Assembly: GCF_012641275.1 (NCBI RefSeq)
Contig: NZ_JABAIA010000003.1
Location: forward strand, 1,240,001 to 1,304,000
Source: Chitinophaga varians
Lineage (GTDB): Bacteria > Bacteroidota > Bacteroidia > Chitinophagales > Chitinophagaceae
DNA: 64,000 nt
Direction: 5' to 3'
Shown: positions 27,121 through 35,581 of the stretch, piece by piece
How the letters are laid out: each line of letters starts with the position of its first letter
Position numbering within the stretch: position 1 is the first letter of the stretch
The notes under the pieces: generated by a model
What the model was told of the DNA's origin: nothing
What the model saw: only the letters and a program-made list of their open reading frames with translations
Databases searched by the model: none
Program-made: the position numbers and the translations under genes

Positions 27121-27870
27121 TCACAGATAAGTGTTCACTTCAATTTTAGCACCAGATATGTTCAGATAGCCTTGGGTTACATGATTATGAAAGAAGACAA
27201 TGTAATGGCCGTCAACGGTCTGAATAACGGTGTCGTCGTATGTCCAGAGGCTTTTGTCACAGATAGTGTCAAGATGTACAAATTTACCGTTTTCAATTTT
27301 TGAAAGATAGGTCTGCCGGTAATCCGAAGTAACATGATAGAGCTGCCCTTCATAGGGAAAGCTGACGATGATGGTCATACCTAGCGTACCTGCAAGAGCT
27401 ATGGTACCTTTGGATGACCTGGACTCATCATCACCAGCAGATCTTATAATGACTTGGCCTTTTCGGGTTTTTTGTTTGGGCTTAAAAGGCTCATAAATTT
27501 GCATGGAATCCGGATGGTCGATTTGAACAACCCTGCAGATACCAGAAAGGTGATTAAGGGAGCTGGAAACAACATATCTCCTGTCTATTTTATTGACAAC
27601 AACCGGACATGTGGCTCCACATGCATATTCAACTCCTGTTTTTTTGCTTTTAAAAACGATAGTGCCGCCCCATTCTCCGCTACAGGTCTTTCTTACTATA
27701 TAATTTTCATCCTCAAAGAAATGGAGCGTTTTACGGATAAAATCCTTTTCAGTCTTTCTAAGAGTGGTATCCTTGATATTGATATGTACAATATCAAATA
27801 ATTTGGTGGACTGGGCGGTCACAGAAAGATGTCCCATGACCAGTATTGCTATGAAGAATGTGCTTTTCAT
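27121..27870 (-). CDS. Exported hypothetical protein
   Basis: A 249-residue protein with a signal peptide (MKSTFFIAILVMGHLSVTAQ). The mature part is strand-rich, with paired cysteines in RKTCSGEWGGTIVFKSK and YACGATCPVVVNK that may form disulfides. The ATG at 27870 is preferred over a TTG at 27894 because it begins the signal peptide. The base composition is visibly more A/T-rich than the flanking genes, which may indicate acquisition. I recognise no family and assign no function. Confidence 0.7.
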   Translation of the reverse strand: MKSTFFIAILVMGHLSVTAQSTKLFDIVHINIKDTTLRKTEKDFIRKTLHFFEDENYIVRKTCSGEWGGTIVFKSKKTGVEYACGATCPVVVNKIDRRYVVSSSLNHLSGICRVVQIDHPDSMQIYEPFKPKQKTRKGQVIIRSAGDDESRSSKGTIALAGTLGMTIIVSFPYEGQLYHVTSDYRQTYLSKIENGKFVHLDTICDKSLWTYDDTVIQTVDGHYIVFFHNHVTQGYLNISGAKIEVNTYL

Positions 27871-28023
27871 ATAGTAAAGGTTGTGAACAGACAAGTTACC
27901 AAAATGAAACAGAACACGAAGTTCTCATGTGCGAAATAATCCTTATCCACCTTGCCTCCATCACATGCTTTTTCCGTTTATAGGCGTACGTTGTTGAGGG
28001 AGGCGGCACTTTCGGTCATGCAT

Positions 28024-29172
28024 TTACAGTTCAATATTATACAAAAAGTCCAGTTGACGTTTAGTCGTGCTGGCCGGCATGTTGCGTACCAGGAAATTCC
28101 TAAGCCCTGCTGCAATGCTCCCTTGCCAGTTGGTCAGCAACGCCAGCTGCCACGACATGCGCACAATTTTATGGGCACGTTTCATCCGTTTCGCTACATA
28201 GTGGCGGAAAGCCGTATCAGGGGCATAGTGGAGGAAGAGACTCTCAGCCAGTGCATATGCGTCTTCGATGGCCTGACTGGCGCCCTGGCCCAGGTTAGGC
28301 GTGGTGGCGTGTGCAGCATCTCCCAGCAATACTACATGACCTTTGTGCCAGTTTTGGGTGGGCGCCAGGTCATAAAGGTCTGAACGGATCAGTTTTGACG
28401 GGTCAATGTGGGCCACGACTTCCTTCATATGTCCGCTGAAGCCTGACAGTTCCCGTTGTATCAGCGCCAATGCCTCATCGTTGGTCAGGGGTGTGCCTTC
28501 CGGCAGCCTTCTGGTAAACCAGAAATATACCTGGTCCCCACCCACATGCATAAACGAAGCCCTGACGCCGTTGCCCTTGCCGCCCCATACTTCGGAGGTG
28601 ACGGTACGCTCTGCCATGGGGAGGTTCATGGTGACGGTCGTACGCCAGCAGGTTTGTCCTGAATAACGATAGCCATGGCTACCGATGTATTGCTCACGTA
28701 CGGCGGAACGGATACCGTCAGCAGCAATAAGGATGTCGCCTTTGGTTTCGCTGCCGTCTTCAAAACGGGCGATGACGCCGTTCTGCGTCTCATCAACGGC
28801 GATACATTTTTTTCCTGTTCTGACAGGTGTATTAAGATACCCCAGCAATGCGGCCTGAAGGGTGGCCCGGTGTATGGGGACGCTGCGGGAGCCATACTGT
28901 TGTTGTAACAGGTTGTTGTCAATTTGCTGCAGCACTTTTCCCTTGTAGTCTTTTATGTACAGTTGCTCCAAATGTCCGCTCTGTGATATCAATGCGTCTG
29001 CTATGCCCAGCTGTCGATATACCTTCATGGCATTGGCCCCTAACAGGATACCGGCCCCTACCGCTTTGTATTCCGGCGCAGCTTCATATACCTCGTAATG
29101 CCAGCCCCGTTGCTGCAAGGCAATGGCAGTCGTGAGGCCGCCTATACCGCCCCCGATGATAATTGCTTTCAT
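28024..29172 (-). CDS. FAD-dependent monooxygenase (salicylate hydroxylase/zeaxanthin epoxidase-like)
   Basis: A 382-residue group A flavin monooxygenase. The FAD motif IIIGGGIGGLTTAIALQQRG is at the N terminus, the DG motif region reads DILIAADGIRSAVREQYIG, and the GD motif reads VVLLGDAAHATTPNLGQGAS. The enzyme would insert one oxygen atom into an aromatic or isoprenoid substrate using NAD(P)H. It is monocistronic and carries a good -7 box. It is a different lineage from the one at 20709, so the two are not a recent duplication. The substrate is unknown. Confidence 0.9.
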   Translation of the reverse strand: MKAIIIGGGIGGLTTAIALQQRGWHYEVYEAAPEYKAVGAGILLGANAMKVYRQLGIADALISQSGHLEQLYIKDYKGKVLQQIDNNLLQQQYGSRSVPIHRATLQAALLGYLNTPVRTGKKCIAVDETQNGVIARFEDGSETKGDILIAADGIRSAVREQYIGSHGYRYSGQTCWRTTVTMNLPMAERTVTSEVWGGKGNGVRASFMHVGGDQVYFWFTRRLPEGTPLTNDEALALIQRELSGFSGHMKEVVAHIDPSKLIRSDLYDLAPTQNWHKGHVVLLGDAAHATTPNLGQGASQAIEDAYALAESLFLHYAPDTAFRHYVAKRMKRAHKIVRMSWQLALLTNWQGSIAAGLRNFLVRNMPASTTKRQLDFLYNIEL

Positions 29173-29189
29173 AAAACACTAATTTAGGT

Positions 29190-29197
29190 CAAATGTA
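29190..29197 (-). promoter_or_regulatory. -7 box (TACATTTG) of the FAD monooxygenase
   Basis: TACATTTG on the minus strand is a perfect TAnnTTTG match, 18 bases before the start codon. Two copies of TTCGAAAA (29206-29213 and 29237-29244) lie upstream, spaced 31 bases apart, and may be regulator sites. Confidence 0.5.
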
Positions 29198-29265
29198 CTA
29201 ATTTTTTCGAAAACCATGCAACGGGATTGAATTTTCTTCGAAAAAGGCTTTAAAGGAAATATTAT

Positions 29266-30207
29266 TTATCGGGCTGGTTGAAGTATTTTATCGCGGATGA
29301 TCTTTTGTATGGAATCGGCTTCTGTGATCATCACCATATGCGTGGCGTCTTTAAACCAGTATAACTCTTTACGGGGAGCGATCAGCTTCTGATAATAGCT
29401 TTTGGCAATTTGGGCATTGGTCTGATAATCCTTCCCGCCCAGGAAGAAGTAGACGGGACAACGGAGACGGGGCAACGATGTCAGCAGGTTCTGTGCAGCC
29501 GCTTCGTTCCAGGGAGGCAACCAGGTTTGTGACCACGTGGCAAAGTATGACCGTACCATCGTTGTATCGGAATAAGGTTGCCCGTCCATGGCATGCATCC
29601 ATTTCCGGGAATAATACAGCTGGTCGCTATTGGCGAAAGGAATTCTGACGGCACTTAACTCGCGCAGGGCCAGGGTATTTTTATTTTCCTTCGCCCATGT
29701 TTTCATTTTTTCCAGCGCCATTTTTTCGCTGGGTTCCTGGTTGATCACCGGGCACACCACCAGTAAGCCCTGCAACAATTCAGGGTGGGTGGCTGCCACA
29801 TGGAAACCAAGTACCGTGCCCCACGATTCGCCCATGAGATAGAGCTTTTGCCGTTTGAACCGCTGTAGCAGGGCCTGTACCAGTTCATAAGTATCTTGTT
29901 CTGCCTGTTGCAGGGTAACGGGCAGGGGTGCACGATTTAACGCCAGGGTTTTACCGGTTTCCCGCTGGTCCCACATGACAATGAGGGCATGTGGCTGGAG
30001 TTCCCGGGAGATCGTTTCTGCCTGCGGCATACGCGATTCGCCTGGCCCTCCATGCAGGAACAGCAACAGAGGACCATCCGGATTTCCCTTTACTGAGATA
30101 ACCTGCCGTATGCCTCCGATCCGGAGCGTATCATAATAATCAAGTGGTGATTGCGCATGCGCTGCCACATGGAACGAAAGCAAGAGGGTGAGAAGAGCGT
30201 ATTTCAT
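29266..30207 (-). CDS. Exported alpha/beta-hydrolase, proline iminopeptidase-like
   Basis: A 313-residue protein with a signal peptide (cleavage near VAAHAQ). It has the oxyanion motif LFLHGGPGESR, the nucleophile motif LMGESWGTVLG, an acid in FLGGKDYQTN and a His in DATHMVMI. The HGGPG and GxSWG motifs are typical of the peptidase S33 (proline iminopeptidase) family. It would cleave N-terminal prolines or related amides in the periplasm. No operon partner is seen. Confidence 0.87.
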   Translation of the reverse strand: MKYALLTLLLSFHVAAHAQSPLDYYDTLRIGGIRQVISVKGNPDGPLLLFLHGGPGESRMPQAETISRELQPHALIVMWDQRETGKTLALNRAPLPVTLQQAEQDTYELVQALLQRFKRQKLYLMGESWGTVLGFHVAATHPELLQGLLVVCPVINQEPSEKMALEKMKTWAKENKNTLALRELSAVRIPFANSDQLYYSRKWMHAMDGQPYSDTTMVRSYFATWSQTWLPPWNEAAAQNLLTSLPRLRCPVYFFLGGKDYQTNAQIAKSYYQKLIAPRKELYWFKDATHMVMITEADSIQKIIRDKILQPAR

Positions 30208-30285
30208 TTAAAAGAATGATGTTCAGCAATTAAAACAATCACCTGGCGTGAAAGGTTCTGCGGAAAGACCATCCTCTTTTGTTTA

Positions 30286-31095
30286 TTATACCAACAATTT
30301 ATAATAAGGCAGTTCCCGGGAGATGTCGAAGCCCAGTTGCTGGGCCAGCCTGCGTGAACCGGTGTTATTGCCCCGGCAGGCCCATATCGGCTCGAGCCCT
30401 CGTTCCAGGCAGTAGTCGATCAGTGCGGCACAGGAGTGGTAAGCCAAACCTTTCCCGCGGAAGGGTGTGCAGGTTTCAATGGCTATCTCCAGTACTTCAT
30501 CATTGACAAATGCGGCGAAGGCGAGGGATGCAAGGGTATTGTCGTAATACACGCTGTAACCAACACTCTGGCTGACAAACTCGTCGGCATCAGCCCAGAA
30601 ATGCACCGGGATAACGGTCCCTGTCATCTGCTCATAATCATTACGGGTAGCTGTTACGATCTGAACAGGCGCATCTGCCGGCAGTTGTTTGTGTTGTTGG
30701 CGGTATTTGTCCGCATTAAATTTGAAATTAAGGCGGGTATCCCGTTCCACGTGGGCCACGGGCTGCTGCTGTTCGTCCCTGAAAAGGTTGTCCAGTACCG
30801 CGTCCCAGCTGTCGGGGAACGCTTGTAGCCATTCTTCGCCCTGCCGTACGCCCTGCACATTGGCGACGTGGTCTTTGAGCTGCCGGTGAAAGTCCTCATG
30901 GCTGCTGTCTCCCCACAATAGCGACATGCCATAGGGATGTACAATGTAAAAAGTGCGGGGATCTGCTGGATTGTTCGTATATACTTTGCCGTTAACTTTT
31001 CCGTCCACTACTGCCTGTGCGAAAAGGGTATTGATAGGGGCGGTTTTCAATGCTGCTGCCAGCGCGGAGTAGGCGGTCGGGTCTAATGGTTTCAT
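30286..31095 (-). CDS. GNAT family N-acetyltransferase
   Basis: A 269-residue acetyltransferase. The N-terminal 130 residues are a helical substrate-side region; the C-terminal half is the GNAT fold with the acetyl-CoA loop ETCTPFRGKGLAYHSCAAL and the following PIWACRGNNTGSRRLAQQLG, typical of the GNAT_acetyltran type with a long N-terminal extension. The acceptor is unknown. It is monocistronic and diverges from the FtsX permease gene. Confidence 0.85.
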   Translation of the reverse strand: MKPLDPTAYSALAAALKTAPINTLFAQAVVDGKVNGKVYTNNPADPRTFYIVHPYGMSLLWGDSSHEDFHRQLKDHVANVQGVRQGEEWLQAFPDSWDAVLDNLFRDEQQQPVAHVERDTRLNFKFNADKYRQQHKQLPADAPVQIVTATRNDYEQMTGTVIPVHFWADADEFVSQSVGYSVYYDNTLASLAFAAFVNDEVLEIAIETCTPFRGKGLAYHSCAALIDYCLERGLEPIWACRGNNTGSRRLAQQLGFDISRELPYYKLLV

Positions 31096-31144
31096 GGTTT
31101 CAAAACTGATTCAGCGCAAGTATACGGATAAATCTAGCGGCAGC

Positions 31145-31209
31145 AGTAGTCCGATGCAGAGAAGCATAGTAGTCCGGAGAATGTTTTATCGTTGTCCGGA
31201 ACCGGACAA
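31145..31209. promoter_or_regulatory. Palindrome and repeated half sites before the FtsX permease
   Basis: TTGTCCGG-AA-CCGGACAA (31192-31209) is a perfect 8+8 palindrome. AGTAGTCCG occurs twice just upstream (31145-31153 and 31168-31176), so a GTCCG core recurs at least four times. This looks like an activator or repressor array controlling the permease. Confidence 0.55.
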
Positions 31210-31325
31210 TCACCGTCCAGATGTGGACAGGCATTAATCTCCTCAAATGCCGGAAAGCGGCGGTAACAGCGTATCTTCAGGAAGCGGCAGCATTCTTGTT
31301 GCCGGTAAGTCAAATAGTCACCGCC

Positions 31326-33722
31326 ATGTTAGGGAATTATTTCAAGATCGCCTGGCGTAACCTGTTACGCAACCCGGGGTATTCCTTTATCAATATTTTC
31401 GGCCTGGCCACAGGGCTGGCCTGCTTTATCCTTATACTGCTGTTTGTTCAGCATGAGTGGTCGTTTGACCGTTTCCATGCCAATGCAGACGGGATTTTCC
31501 GCGTGGTACAGCAACGCCCTGTTTCCAAAGGTCAGGACTACTGGGCCACCACTTCACCGGCGCTGGCAGGCGCATTGCTGCGCGAGTTCCCGGAAGTGAA
31601 GGCTGCCACTACCATAGAGCAGGCCAATAACCCGCTGCTCACCGTGGGCGATCACCATTTCAGGGAACAGGGCATCTTCGCAGATACGGCATTCCTGCGG
31701 ATATTCACTTTTCCCTTCCTGCAGGGCGACCCGGCTACGGCGCTGAAAACGCCCAACGGCATTGTACTGACAGCATCCCTGGCACGCCGGATATTCGGAG
31801 AACAGGACCCCATGGGCAAAACGCTGCTGTACCAGCATGACCAGCCGCATATCGTGACGGGCATCCTGGCCGATATACCGGCGGCTTCGCATTTACAGTT
31901 CCGGTTTGTTCTCCCCGTTACTGCCGATCCCCACTATATGGACTGCTCGGTGAAAGATCCCTGGATGAACAACGGCATATACACCTACGCCGTGCTGGCC
32001 AATCCCGCTGATGCGCCAAAGCTGGAGCAGAAACTACATACCTATATCGATGAACATCTGTCACGCTGGCGTCCGGAAGACCGCCTCCGCTTTCTGCTAC
32101 AGCCGCTGAAAACCATTCACCTGCAATCGCAGCACCTCGATACCCTTGAGTTTGAACAAAGTGGCAGCGATAAATATGTATATCTTTTTCTGGCCATCGG
32201 CTTTGTGATCCTGCTGCTGGCCTGTGTAAACTATACCAACCTGGCGGTGGCCCGCTCTGCGCACCGCGCGCAGGAAATAGGGATGCGCAAGGTGGCTGGC
32301 GCCCTGCGCGGCCAGCTGATGATGCAGTTTCTCGGTGAATCCCTGATCATGACGGCGCTGGCACTGGTGCTGGCATTGGGACTGGTGCATCTTTTGCTGC
32401 CGTTTTTCAGTCAGCTGATGGACCGCTCCCTTCACCTGGATTACCGGAGCAATCCTTTCCTGGTGCCGGGACTGCTGCTGCTGGTGCTGCTGGTAAGCCT
32501 GTTGTCCGGCAGTTATCCTGCTTTCCTGATGACAGCCCTGCGGCCGGCGCAGGTGCTCAAAGGAAAACAAGGTGTCCGCGCCGGCAGCTTTTCCCTGCAA
32601 CGGGTCCTGATCGTCGGCCAGTATGCGGTATCTATCGTACTGGTGGCGGGCAGCTTTATCATCTACCGGCAAATGCAACTGGTACAACACCAGCAACTGG
32701 GATATAACAGGGAACATGTGCTGGCCATCAGGGTAAACGACGAGGTGGTGACCCGTAACTACAACACGCTCCGTAAAGAACTGCTCAGTCACCCCGGTAT
32801 CCTGTCCATGAGTTATTCGCTGTACCTGCCCACCGGGTTTAATACCAACCAGAGCATACTGAACTGGCCCGGCAGCAATGGGGAAAGAGTGAACAGCCGT
32901 ACCACCGGCGTCGATTATGATTTCATGAACGTATATGGGCTGAGCACCGTCGCCGGCCGCGGTTTTTCACGTGATTTTGGTACAGACACCCTCGGCGCAC
33001 CGATAGCCCTGATCAACGAAACGGCAGCCAAAGCCCTTGGCTGGACACCGGAAGAAGCCATCGGAAAAGGGTTCGATTATTCCGATGGACACGGAAGAAG
33101 AACGGTTATCGGCGTAGTGCGCGATTTTCATTTTAATTCCATTCATCATATAGCCGGCCCGCTGGTACTTACGCTCGACCAGGCGCCTACAGGGTATATC
33201 TCCGCCAGGGTGCGCCCGGAAGACCTTCCCCGCACCATCGCGCTCTTTGGGCAGGCCATCAAACGGTACACGCCCTATCCCTTCGAATACCAGTTTGTCG
33301 ATGATCATTTCGATCAACTCTATAAAAAAGAGACCCGGCTGGGTAAAATGTTCGGCGGGTTCACCATACTGGCCATCCTGATCGCTTCCCTGGGCTTATT
33401 CGGACTGGCAGCGTATACCACGGAACAACGCCGCAAGGAAATAGGAGTGCGGAAGGTGCTGGGAGCTACCGTCACCAATATCGTCGGACTGCTGAGCAAA
33501 GACTATATCAAACTGGTATTCTTCGGTTTTATTATCGCAGTGCCGGCCGCCTGGTACATCATGGACAAATGGCTGGAAGACTTTGTGTACCGCATACAGA
33601 TACAATGGTGGATGCTGGCGCTGGCAGGCTTGCTGGCTTTGATCATCGCCTTGCTGACAGTAAGCTATCAGTCTGTGAAGGCTGCCTTAATGAACCCGGT
33701 TAAGTCGCTGAAAGCGGAATAA
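31326..33722 (+). CDS. MacB/FtsX-type ABC transporter permease
   Basis: A 798-residue double permease of the type abundant in Bacteroidota: an N-terminal TM helix (FGLATGLACFILILLFV), a MacB periplasmic core domain, FtsX helices (YLFLAIGFVILLLACVNYTN), a further TM pair, a second periplasmic core, and a final FtsX block ending LNPVKSLKAE-like (seen as MNPVKSLKAE). It lacks an ATPase domain, and none is encoded nearby. Such proteins may work with an unlinked ATPase in export of peptides or lipids or in envelope stress. The ATG at 31326 (MLGNYFKIAWRN) fits the family start; the longer frame to 31221 does not. An operator array lies upstream. Confidence 0.93.
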   Translation: MLGNYFKIAWRNLLRNPGYSFINIFGLATGLACFILILLFVQHEWSFDRFHANADGIFRVVQQRPVSKGQDYWATTSPALAGALLREFPEVKAATTIEQANNPLLTVGDHHFREQGIFADTAFLRIFTFPFLQGDPATALKTPNGIVLTASLARRIFGEQDPMGKTLLYQHDQPHIVTGILADIPAASHLQFRFVLPVTADPHYMDCSVKDPWMNNGIYTYAVLANPADAPKLEQKLHTYIDEHLSRWRPEDRLRFLLQPLKTIHLQSQHLDTLEFEQSGSDKYVYLFLAIGFVILLLACVNYTNLAVARSAHRAQEIGMRKVAGALRGQLMMQFLGESLIMTALALVLALGLVHLLLPFFSQLMDRSLHLDYRSNPFLVPGLLLLVLLVSLLSGSYPAFLMTALRPAQVLKGKQGVRAGSFSLQRVLIVGQYAVSIVLVAGSFIIYRQMQLVQHQQLGYNREHVLAIRVNDEVVTRNYNTLRKELLSHPGILSMSYSLYLPTGFNTNQSILNWPGSNGERVNSRTTGVDYDFMNVYGLSTVAGRGFSRDFGTDTLGAPIALINETAAKALGWTPEEAIGKGFDYSDGHGRRTVIGVVRDFHFNSIHHIAGPLVLTLDQAPTGYISARVRPEDLPRTIALFGQAIKRYTPYPFEYQFVDDHFDQLYKKETRLGKMFGGFTILAILIASLGLFGLAAYTTEQRRKEIGVRKVLGATVTNIVGLLSKDYIKLVFFGFIIAVPAAWYIMDKWLEDFVYRIQIQWWMLALAGLLALIIALLTVSYQSVKAALMNPVKSLKAE

Positions 33723-33863
33723 CCGTCAGTTAACCTCTTTTGAGTGCGCCGGGCATGCAGCGGCCGGGAGCGTATAGGGGTGACAGTGAGCCGCCGTTTT
33801 TTTCATCACATTAAATCTTAAAATTGGTGGTAATAGGTTATCTTGGCGGAACAAACTGCAGGC

Positions 33864-34535
33864 ATGAACACGCAACCATTCCTTATTACCGCCCTGTCTA
33901 ATTTTAAAGAGCGTGGCAAATTTTCCTATTCCGCATACATGGACAGAGGGCTCAACCCTTCTGATAATGAAACCCGTGACGGCCTTGAAAGGTTCTTTAA
34001 CCATTTCGCCGACAAGCTGATGGCGGCAGCCCGGCAAGGCGCCACAGAGAAAGATTACAAGAAGCTGTTGATGGATGCGCTAAACATGCTGAACAAAAAT
34101 GTTTTTGATACGGAAGACCGCGAATTTATCTGCGATACTTTTTATGAGCTGGCAGGCATTGTAAGAGTGGACCTTAAAGAGGAGTTGAGTAAATGGCTCT
34201 ACGGCAGCTTTTTTTTCAACCTGATGAAAGTGGTAAATTTTATAAGAGGAAAGAAAAAAGAACAGGTCCTGGAAATCCGCTCACAGACATGCACCGGCTG
34301 CGGACAATCGCTGGAAGCACTGGTGCTGGAGAAAAAGCACGGCATACCAGATACAGACTGGTGGATCATCCAGTGCAATTCCTGCCGGGAATATAACCTG
34401 TACAGCATTGGGCCGGATGTGAAAGAACTACGCTTCAACGGTTTTCACCAGGTGGAAAGCCTCCCCAGGCAAGAGTTCACAGAAGAACAGGCCTTTATCA
34501 GGCTGGAGCAGATTAAATATTTCAGACAACGATAG
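33864..34535 (+). CDS. DUF4844-like protein with C-terminal zinc knuckles
   Basis: A 223-residue cytoplasmic protein. The first 130 residues are helical and resemble DUF4844 (FKERGKFSYSAYMDRGLNPS, then KNVFDTEDREFICDTFYELA). The C-terminal part has two CxxC pairs (QTCTGCGQS and IQCNSCREY) about 35 residues apart, a likely zinc ribbon, and an aromatic/acidic tail. DUF4844 genes are frequent near SUKH and other immunity-type genes, so an immunity role is possible but unproven. The ATG at 33864 is chosen over an upstream TTG. The family name is from memory. Confidence 0.65.
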   Translation: MNTQPFLITALSNFKERGKFSYSAYMDRGLNPSDNETRDGLERFFNHFADKLMAAARQGATEKDYKKLLMDALNMLNKNVFDTEDREFICDTFYELAGIVRVDLKEELSKWLYGSFFFNLMKVVNFIRGKKKEQVLEIRSQTCTGCGQSLEALVLEKKHGIPDTDWWIIQCNSCREYNLYSIGPDVKELRFNGFHQVESLPRQEFTEEQAFIRLEQIKYFRQR

Positions 34536-34626
34536 AGCCCGGTGCAGGGAACAGCCTGCATGGCCTGATCACCACAAAGGGCAACCCTATAAGAAAGACT
34601 GGTATTGGCAGATGCGTTAAAATTGC

Positions 34627-34662
34627 GATATTTGTTCCCGTTTGTTAACAGGAACAAATATC
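34627..34662 (+). promoter_or_regulatory. 12-bp perfect inverted repeat directly before a start codon
   Basis: GATATTTGTTCC (34627-34638) and GGAACAAATATC (34651-34662) pair perfectly around a 12-base loop that itself contains TGTTAACA. The repeat ends four bases before the ATG at 34667, so it could be an operator or an RNA hairpin hiding the start region. Confidence 0.6.
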
Positions 34663-34666
34663 ATCT

Positions 34667-35566
34667 ATGCAAATTACAATCACTGACGACCGCTTCGCAC
34701 TGAACGGTACGGAGTTGCGCTTTCCGCTGGATATAGAACAGTTGAAATCCTTGCTGGGAGAAGCCCGGCACGTGTCTAAAAAATATAACCATATCTATAC
34801 CTGGGATACGCTGGGAGCCTTGGCCTATGCTAAAGACGGCCGTAAGGTAGAAGGGCTCTCTATCGACTACATATCCGGTTTCCTGGATTTTTCTCCCGCA
34901 TCAGTTTTTCTCGGCACCTTTACAATCAACGGGATGGACTATCGGGCTTACATTGACAAAAACATACAATCAGCCAGGAAGGTCAACAAATGGGATGAAG
35001 GCGGAACGCTGACCATTGGTGATTTGGATGTATGGATAGATATGGAAGACAAGCAGCTGAAGAGTATTGTTATCAGCCAGCACGAACCGCCGGCGCCCAA
35101 AGTCTACTCAGACAAATATAAATACCAGCCCATTGCAGGAGAAAAAATAGCGTTTAAGGACTTTAACTTCAAACTGGCCGTGATACAGGAGTTGATGTAT
35201 AATAAAGAACTCCTGAAGCCTGCATTCGACCTGTATGATTTTGTGAAGAATTATGCCGGCCGGGAAATAGATGTGGAAGAAGAAGGCTATGAATTTATAC
35301 CGGAGGTCACCGCTTACTTTGAAGCCCTGGAGATCGATAAAAAATATGCACCGGAGATCACCGAGATCTCGCAGGACGGCGGAGATGATATATACCTTCA
35401 CCTGTTGCGGTTCTGGGATGGGGAAGATGATACCTTCAATATCCGGGATTTTGAAGATGTCAGACATTTCCCCAACCTGAAGCGGATGAATCTTTTTTAT
35501 GCCGATAACCTCGCGGAAATACAGGCGCAACTGGCGGAAAAAGGTATCACAGTGGAATCCATTTAA
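34667..35566 (+). CDS. DUF7738/DUF6892-like protein (immunity-type candidate)
   Basis: A 299-residue acidic cytoplasmic protein in two parts. The N-terminal half has the KKYNHIYTWDTLGALAYAKD stretch resembling DUF7738, and the C-terminal half has FKDFNFKLAVIQELMYNKEL, EISQDGGDDIYLHLLRFWDG and FEDVRHFPNLKRMNLFYA, resembling DUF6892. Such two-domain proteins are common in Bacteroidota next to toxin or immunity genes; their function is not established. It lies 131 bases after the DUF4844-like gene and carries a strong hairpin just before its ATG. The family names are from memory. Confidence 0.7.
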   Translation: MQITITDDRFALNGTELRFPLDIEQLKSLLGEARHVSKKYNHIYTWDTLGALAYAKDGRKVEGLSIDYISGFLDFSPASVFLGTFTINGMDYRAYIDKNIQSARKVNKWDEGGTLTIGDLDVWIDMEDKQLKSIVISQHEPPAPKVYSDKYKYQPIAGEKIAFKDFNFKLAVIQELMYNKELLKPAFDLYDFVKNYAGREIDVEEEGYEFIPEVTAYFEALEIDKKYAPEITEISQDGGDDIYLHLLRFWDGEDDTFNIRDFEDVRHFPNLKRMNLFYADNLAEIQAQLAEKGITVESI

Positions 35567-35581
35567 TTTCCGCTGTCTACG

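Noticed and set aside
31145..31325. A sigma-54 (-24/-12) promoter before the FtsX permease
   Set aside because: Several GG and GC pairs are present, but none has the required ten-base spacing with TGGCAC/TTGC-like context.
34549..34566. TGCAGG-GAACAG-CCTGCA hairpin after the DUF4844-like gene
   Set aside because: The 6-bp stem has no T run and no clear role.
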